Positions 63,766 to 64,000 of a DNA stretch of 64,000 nt are shown piece after piece. Within the stretch, counting starts at the first letter, position 1. The number at the start of each line of letters is the position of its first letter. Source of the DNA: Ailurus styani (lineage: Eukaryota; Chordata; Mammalia; Carnivora; Ailuridae); the NCBI GenBank assembly GCA_002007465.1, contig LNAC01000350.1, positions 610,014-674,013 of the forward strand. The letters are read 5' to 3'. The notes beneath the pieces are model-generated. The model worked only from the letters and a program-made list of their open reading frames with translations. It was not told where the DNA came from and searched no databases. Position numbers and translations under genes: made by a program.

Positions 63766-64000
63766 AGGCTGTTGAACTCAGGGCGCTGATGGAGTTACTC
63801 CATCCACTCCTGTATCCTCAGGCTCTTTGACTTTAAGAACCTATTGATCTCTGGTCTCACTTGCTCTGTCTTTCAGAATAAAAGCTGAAAAGGCAGGCGG
63901 AGGAAAAGTAGCTGAATTCTTTCCCTGACTGGCATCCAGAGAAGAAGCTGGAAGAAGTCCAGCAAATACAAGTATTGGCAAAATATATCAAGCTTCTGAA
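63766..64000. other. No recognised element up to window edge
   Basis: Unique sequence. A polypyrimidine-AG word (TTGCTCTGTCTTTCAG, ending 63877) precedes purine-rich DNA but no open, protein-like frame; the window ends too soon to judge. Confidence 0.4.

Overview
This window is carnivore nuclear DNA with no protein-coding gene that I can support. The organism call rests on about 17 copies of the carnivore tRNA-Lys-type SINE (SINEC/CAN family, with a CCTGGGTGGCTCAGT head). The younger copies carry a tail reading CCTACTTGTGATCTCTCTC, then TGTCAAATAAATAAATAAA. I associate that tail with musteloid or related caniform carnivores rather than dogs; this part is inference. Carnivore-type L1 3' ends, MIR, L2, MER5, MER20 and MaLR relics fit a placental mammal. 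The open reading frames are short, lie mostly in repeats or simple sequence, and show no recognisable host protein. The only recognisable protein remnants are L1 ORF2 (50496-51085, minus) and a decayed L1/HAL1 ORF1-like segment near 57930-58180. The window is best read as intergenic or deep intronic DNA.

Layout. 1-7.2 kb is dense in L1 ends, SINEs and MER5 copies, ending in a four-SINE cluster (6.3-7.2 kb). 7.2-21.4 kb is repeat-poor, with scattered MIR, MER5 and MER20 copies, one LTR-like relic (9973-10319), a GGAA purine tract and a short tandem duplication around a single unknown base (14802-15098). 21.4-27.9 kb is also repeat-poor and includes unique AT-rich sequence resembling conserved noncoding DNA. 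27.9-34.4 kb holds an old L1, several L2 tails, a SINE and a hAT relic. 35-43.5 kb has MIR/L2/MER5 layers, a foldback made of two opposed SINEs and a MaLR LTR. 44.5-46.6 kb contains an unexplained pair of about 190-bp similar segments.

The 48.6-52.1 kb block is the most structured. An old MaLR (MLT1-like) LTR was broken by a SINE and then by two L1 elements in succession at the same target site, leaving three copies of the target sequence; the second L1 contains a 691-bp gap. Just downstream is a compact CpG-rich solo LTR (51720-52106) with a 5-bp target duplication, TATA-like and poly(A) signals, GC boxes, and a perfect palindrome of two opposed YY1-like motifs.

57.6-61.4 kb is an old plus-strand L1/HAL1-lineage element split by at least five later insertions: two young SINEs, a truncated L1, an LTR-like segment on the minus strand and an older SINE. 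Nothing here works together as a gene system. The interest lies in the insertion history, the LTR promoter architecture, and a few places where the assembly itself looks suspect (single n at 14948, gaps at 9673-9743 and 49805-50495). Family names come from recognition of consensus features, not from a database search.
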